From Candidatus Saccharimonadota bacterium (GTDB lineage: Bacteria; Patescibacteriota; Saccharimonadia; Saccharimonadales; Saccharimonadaceae): a stretch of DNA of 52,643 bases. The stretch covers positions 1-52,643 of the forward strand of contig JAFWIF010000032.1 of the NCBI GenBank assembly GCA_017514975.1. The letters are read 5' to 3'. This document shows positions 50,186 through 52,643 of this stretch, in pieces. Both the position numbers and the translations under genes were made by a program. The notes below the pieces were generated by a model. That model saw only the letters and a list, made by a program, of their open reading frames with translations, had not been told where the DNA came from and ran no database searches. Within the stretch, counting starts at the first letter, position 1; each line of letters opens with the position of its first letter.

Positions 50186-52643
50186 TTAAGCCGCGCTAGC
50201 CCCTTCATTTTCATTAGAAGTAGCATTGCTATCTAAAATTCTCCTTCTGGCAATTTCTCGAATCTTCTTTGGATCCGTACTATCATATGGCTCGCCCGTT
50301 CGATTAAGGCCTTCGCGTCCATACAACGGCACAAAGAATCCAGTTCCTACCGGGCCAGTCACAATTCTCTCTTCTTCCCCAGCTATTATTCTCACAGCAT
50401 CATATACCGTTTCTTCATTAATCACTTCTTGCGCACCCACTATAGTACCAGCAGTTCCGCTCCCTACCTCAGTTCCAAACGAAACAAAACTTCCATCATC
50501 TCTAAAGAACCCTGCAGACGCAGTCGCAAACTCACCCTTTGCAATTACATCAGCCAATGCAGCATCTGATAATTGAGATTGTCCATTAGCTAAAAGCGTG
50601 CCCGGTACTAAAATAAACTTATCAGTTCCCTTCGTCAGACCAATCTTCCACACAATCTCACCATTCCTTGCCAATTCCTCCACATTATACGATATGCCAT
50701 CAACCGTACTCGTACCATGAAAATCAGTCACTAATGATCCGTCTCTCATGAACAGCTTCAATTCGTTCCCATCCGCTACTTCGGTTCCATTATTTGCAAA
50801 AATCGTATTCACCTCAACGCCGTTTATCTTTTCAAATTCCTCTGCACTCATATCTACAGATTGCACTACCTCACGACCATCGATTCTTTCTGTAATTTCA
50901 TACCCCTCCGCACGCAAACGCTCAGCATCATCCGCCGAAAGCCCAGTTTTAACATCAACCTGATCATTCTTCTTAATCAGCTCTTCCGCATTACCTCCTA
51001 TTGCCCTCATAACTAAGCCAGACACAATGGCCGTACCAGCCGCAATCGCACCAGCCTTTACTCCCGCTACCGCCATACTTCTCCTCTTTATCTTTCTCCA
51101 CGCTTCTTCCTTCTCCTTAATATCTCCGGTAAATTGCTGATTATACTTATCCGTGCAGCTGGCATATTTTTTATCAGAAGATAAATCTATACCCATGTCA
51201 CGTAACTTATTCCTTATTTTTGCTATCTCTATATCCAAATCTCTACGAGATTGCTCAATCAGATGTTGCGAATACAGCTCATTTTGCACCGCGTCTTCAA
51301 TATCCACGTCCGCACCACTCTTATTATCTTCTGTAATCGCGCTATAACGTAATAAGCCCACACCTTGTTCGTCACTAATCTTCACTAACGTCACCGCCTT
51401 AGCCAACACATCCTTCATTATTTCCGGATTTTCTGTTTCCCTCGCTCCTTGCAGAGAACCAATTATATAATCGATATGATATCTCTCTATCTGTACTTTT
51501 TCGTCTTTCAATTTTTTATCGTATTTACTGTCACTAGAAGACTCAAACTCAACCCTTTCTCCTTTTTCTATTCGCGTACCCAGTGCCGTCAGGTCATCTT
51601 CCATACGATTTCCTTCTTTAAGAGCAGCAACGGCACCACTAACTGCCGCTCCTCCAATAACTGGCGCTAAAAACGACGCCCCTTTTTTTGCTGCCGTTAT
51701 GCCTACTGAAGCTGCAATACTAGCAACACTCGCAACAAGTTCTGGCGGCACCCATCTAAAGAATCGCGAATTAGTTATTTTATCAACAACCTTTTCAAGC
51801 GCATTTCTATGTGCTTCTGTTCTCGTTCCATTGCGTGTTTCCGCTTGAATAAATTTAAAACCTTCCATTACCGTCGAAATGTCTTTTTTGTAGTCATAAT
51901 TCCTCTTTGCGGCTTCCGCAACAGCCTCAAAGTTCTCAACTTGTATCGCCTTTTTCTCATCAAAACCTAAGAATTGCTCAGAAATGTCGGCCATCTCAGC
52001 CCTAAAAGTCTCTAAATCTATTTTTCCACGCGCATATTGGCTAATTGCGTTACGCATATTAATTGTCGCTTTCGCTTCGTCGTCGTTCTCGTCAACAGCT
52101 TTCTTTTCCCTTTTGCCAGTCTTTTCATTCTTAACATATTCAACAACTACATCTTTACCATCTTTGTTTTTCTCTACTCCAAACGACCGCATCTTTTCCC
52201 CCGCTCCTTCGTGCACTAATTGATCTTCGTATCCATCCATAAACGCCTCTACGAAACGCCCTACCCCCAAATTGCTAGTTTCTGGATCTAATCCCTTCGC
52301 TTGCCGCTGCACTTCTGCAAAAGCTTTCTCTTCATATCGTTTTAACACACCTTCTCGACACAGTTGACCTACAAAAATTCTCTTAAAGAACCTTTTAATC
52401 TTTCCGCCCTTACTCAGGTAGTTATCAAACATCAACCTCGCCACTTCTTTCGCTGTTTTTCTACCGTCAATCGTGCTGTTTTGCGATACAGCTATTAGTG
52501 ACTCATCTCTAAAATCATCATCGTTAAAGAATCCGTACGGGTCCTCATCCTTCGATTTTTTCTCAGGATCCTTCTTGCCTTTTTTCATATCTTCAGACTT
52601 GAAAATATTATACTGGTCCTCATTCTCCGGTTTTTTCTCAGGA
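50186..52643 (-). CDS. Large membrane protein of unknown function (5' end beyond window)
   Basis: An ATG at 52588 gives 800 residues, but the frame stays open to the window edge, and the extra 18 codons (EKKPENEDQYNIFKSED) resemble the stretch that follows the ATG (EKKSKDEDPYGFFNDDD). The true start therefore probably lies outside. Two hydrophobic regions (LVASVASIAASVGITAA; AGVKAGAIAAGTAIVSGLVM) suggest membrane segments about 240 residues apart, with charged helical stretches around them. The C-terminal 250 residues look globular (EGYEITERIDGREVVQSVD; TGPVGTGFFVPLYGREGLN). No family is recognised. Confidence 0.65.
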   Translation of the reverse strand, partial: PEKKPENEDQYNIFKSEDMKKGKKDPEKKSKDEDPYGFFNDDDFRDESLIAVSQNSTIDGRKTAKEVARLMFDNYLSKGGKIKRFFKRIFVGQLCREGVLKRYEEKAFAEVQRQAKGLDPETSNLGVGRFVEAFMDGYEDQLVHEGAGEKMRSFGVEKNKDGKDVVVEYVKNEKTGKREKKAVDENDDEAKATINMRNAISQYARGKIDLETFRAEMADISEQFLGFDEKKAIQVENFEAVAEAAKRNYDYKKDISTVMEGFKFIQAETRNGTRTEAHRNALEKVVDKITNSRFFRWVPPELVASVASIAASVGITAAKKGASFLAPVIGGAAVSGAVAALKEGNRMEDDLTALGTRIEKGERVEFESSSDSKYDKKLKDEKVQIERYHIDYIIGSLQGARETENPEIMKDVLAKAVTLVKISDEQGVGLLRYSAITEDNKSGADVDIEDAVQNELYSQHLIEQSRRDLDIEIAKIRNKLRDMGIDLSSDKKYASCTDKYNQQFTGDIKEKEEAWRKIKRRSMAVAGVKAGAIAAGTAIVSGLVMRAIGGNAEELIKKNDQVDVKTGLSADDAERLRAEGYEITERIDGREVVQSVDMSAEEFEKINGVEVNTIFANNGTEVADGNELKLFMRDGSLVTDFHGTSTVDGISYNVEELARNGEIVWKIGLTKGTDKFILVPGTLLANGQSQLSDAALADVIAKGEFATASAGFFRDDGSFVSFGTEVGSGTAGTIVGAQEVINEETVYDAVRIIAGEEERIVTGPVGTGFFVPLYGREGLNRTGEPYDSTDPKKIREIARRRILDSNATSNENEGASAA

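Noticed and set aside
1-52643. UGA=Gly recoding (code 25)
   Set aside because: Two well-supported genes end in TGA (27551, 45978), and conserved proteins contain no internal TGA.

Overview
The window looks like a chromosome segment of a Candidate Phyla Radiation (Patescibacteria) bacterium, most likely a Saccharibacterium (TM7). The assignment rests on the gene set, since no marker phylogeny could be run. Genes are tightly packed. There is a PilM/N/O/B type IV pilus operon, a threonyl-tRNA synthetase without a TGS domain, many single-pass membrane proteins of unknown function, no biosynthetic operons, and Gram-positive-style sortase substrates. TGA is used as a stop (ends at 27551 and 45978), so this is not the UGA=Gly code of Gracilibacteria/Absconditabacteria. 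Most codons end in C, and many promoters have an extended -10, TGCTATAAT.

Layout. 1-857: 3' end of an InlB-repeat surface protein. 987-6357 (minus): type IV pilus operon. 6410-8773 (minus): ychF, and a fic gene apparently inserted over the 5' end of ychF, whose leader is duplicated. 8997-15576: membrane-anchored hypotheticals, a GH13 enzyme on the plus strand with a structured leader, and a BspA-like surface protein behind a G10 tract. 15576-17629: thrS and two tRNAs. 17673-22275: a pilin-like protein, a membrane glycosyltransferase and an MFS-like transporter. 22276-23580: an AT-rich degenerate island. 23581-24059: three tRNAs. 24141-30872: YgjV-like protein, cysS, two YdjG-like zinc-ribbon proteins with a YdjI-like SPFH protein, and pyrophosphatase. 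30949-34802: gap-rpiB-rpe-pfkB-LOG operon. 34990-37206: mucin-binding-type adhesin. 37264-40989: dnaE. 41028-44678: a sortase-pilus operon (FctA-like pilin, SipA-like protein, second pilin, class B sortase). 44772-46678: tlyA-like, coiled-coil and DUF3152 metalloprotease genes, then tRNA-Ser. 46860-50129: lipid-kinase-like protein and a MacB-like ABC exporter. 50186-end: large membrane protein running out of the window.

How it fits together. The most distinctive theme is a cell-surface apparatus for a host-attached lifestyle. The operon at 41028-44678 has the gene content of the streptococcal FCT pilus region, including a signal-peptidase homologue that has lost both catalytic residues, as streptococcal SipA has. 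Three large surface proteins end in an NPKT sorting motif suited to a class B sortase, while the pilins end in a different xTG-type signal. One of the surface proteins appears phase-variable, and the adhesin, the BspA-like protein and the GH13 gene share a palindromic operator over their -35 boxes. A second theme is a compact operon that could turn nucleotide-derived ribose 5-phosphate into glycolytic intermediates.
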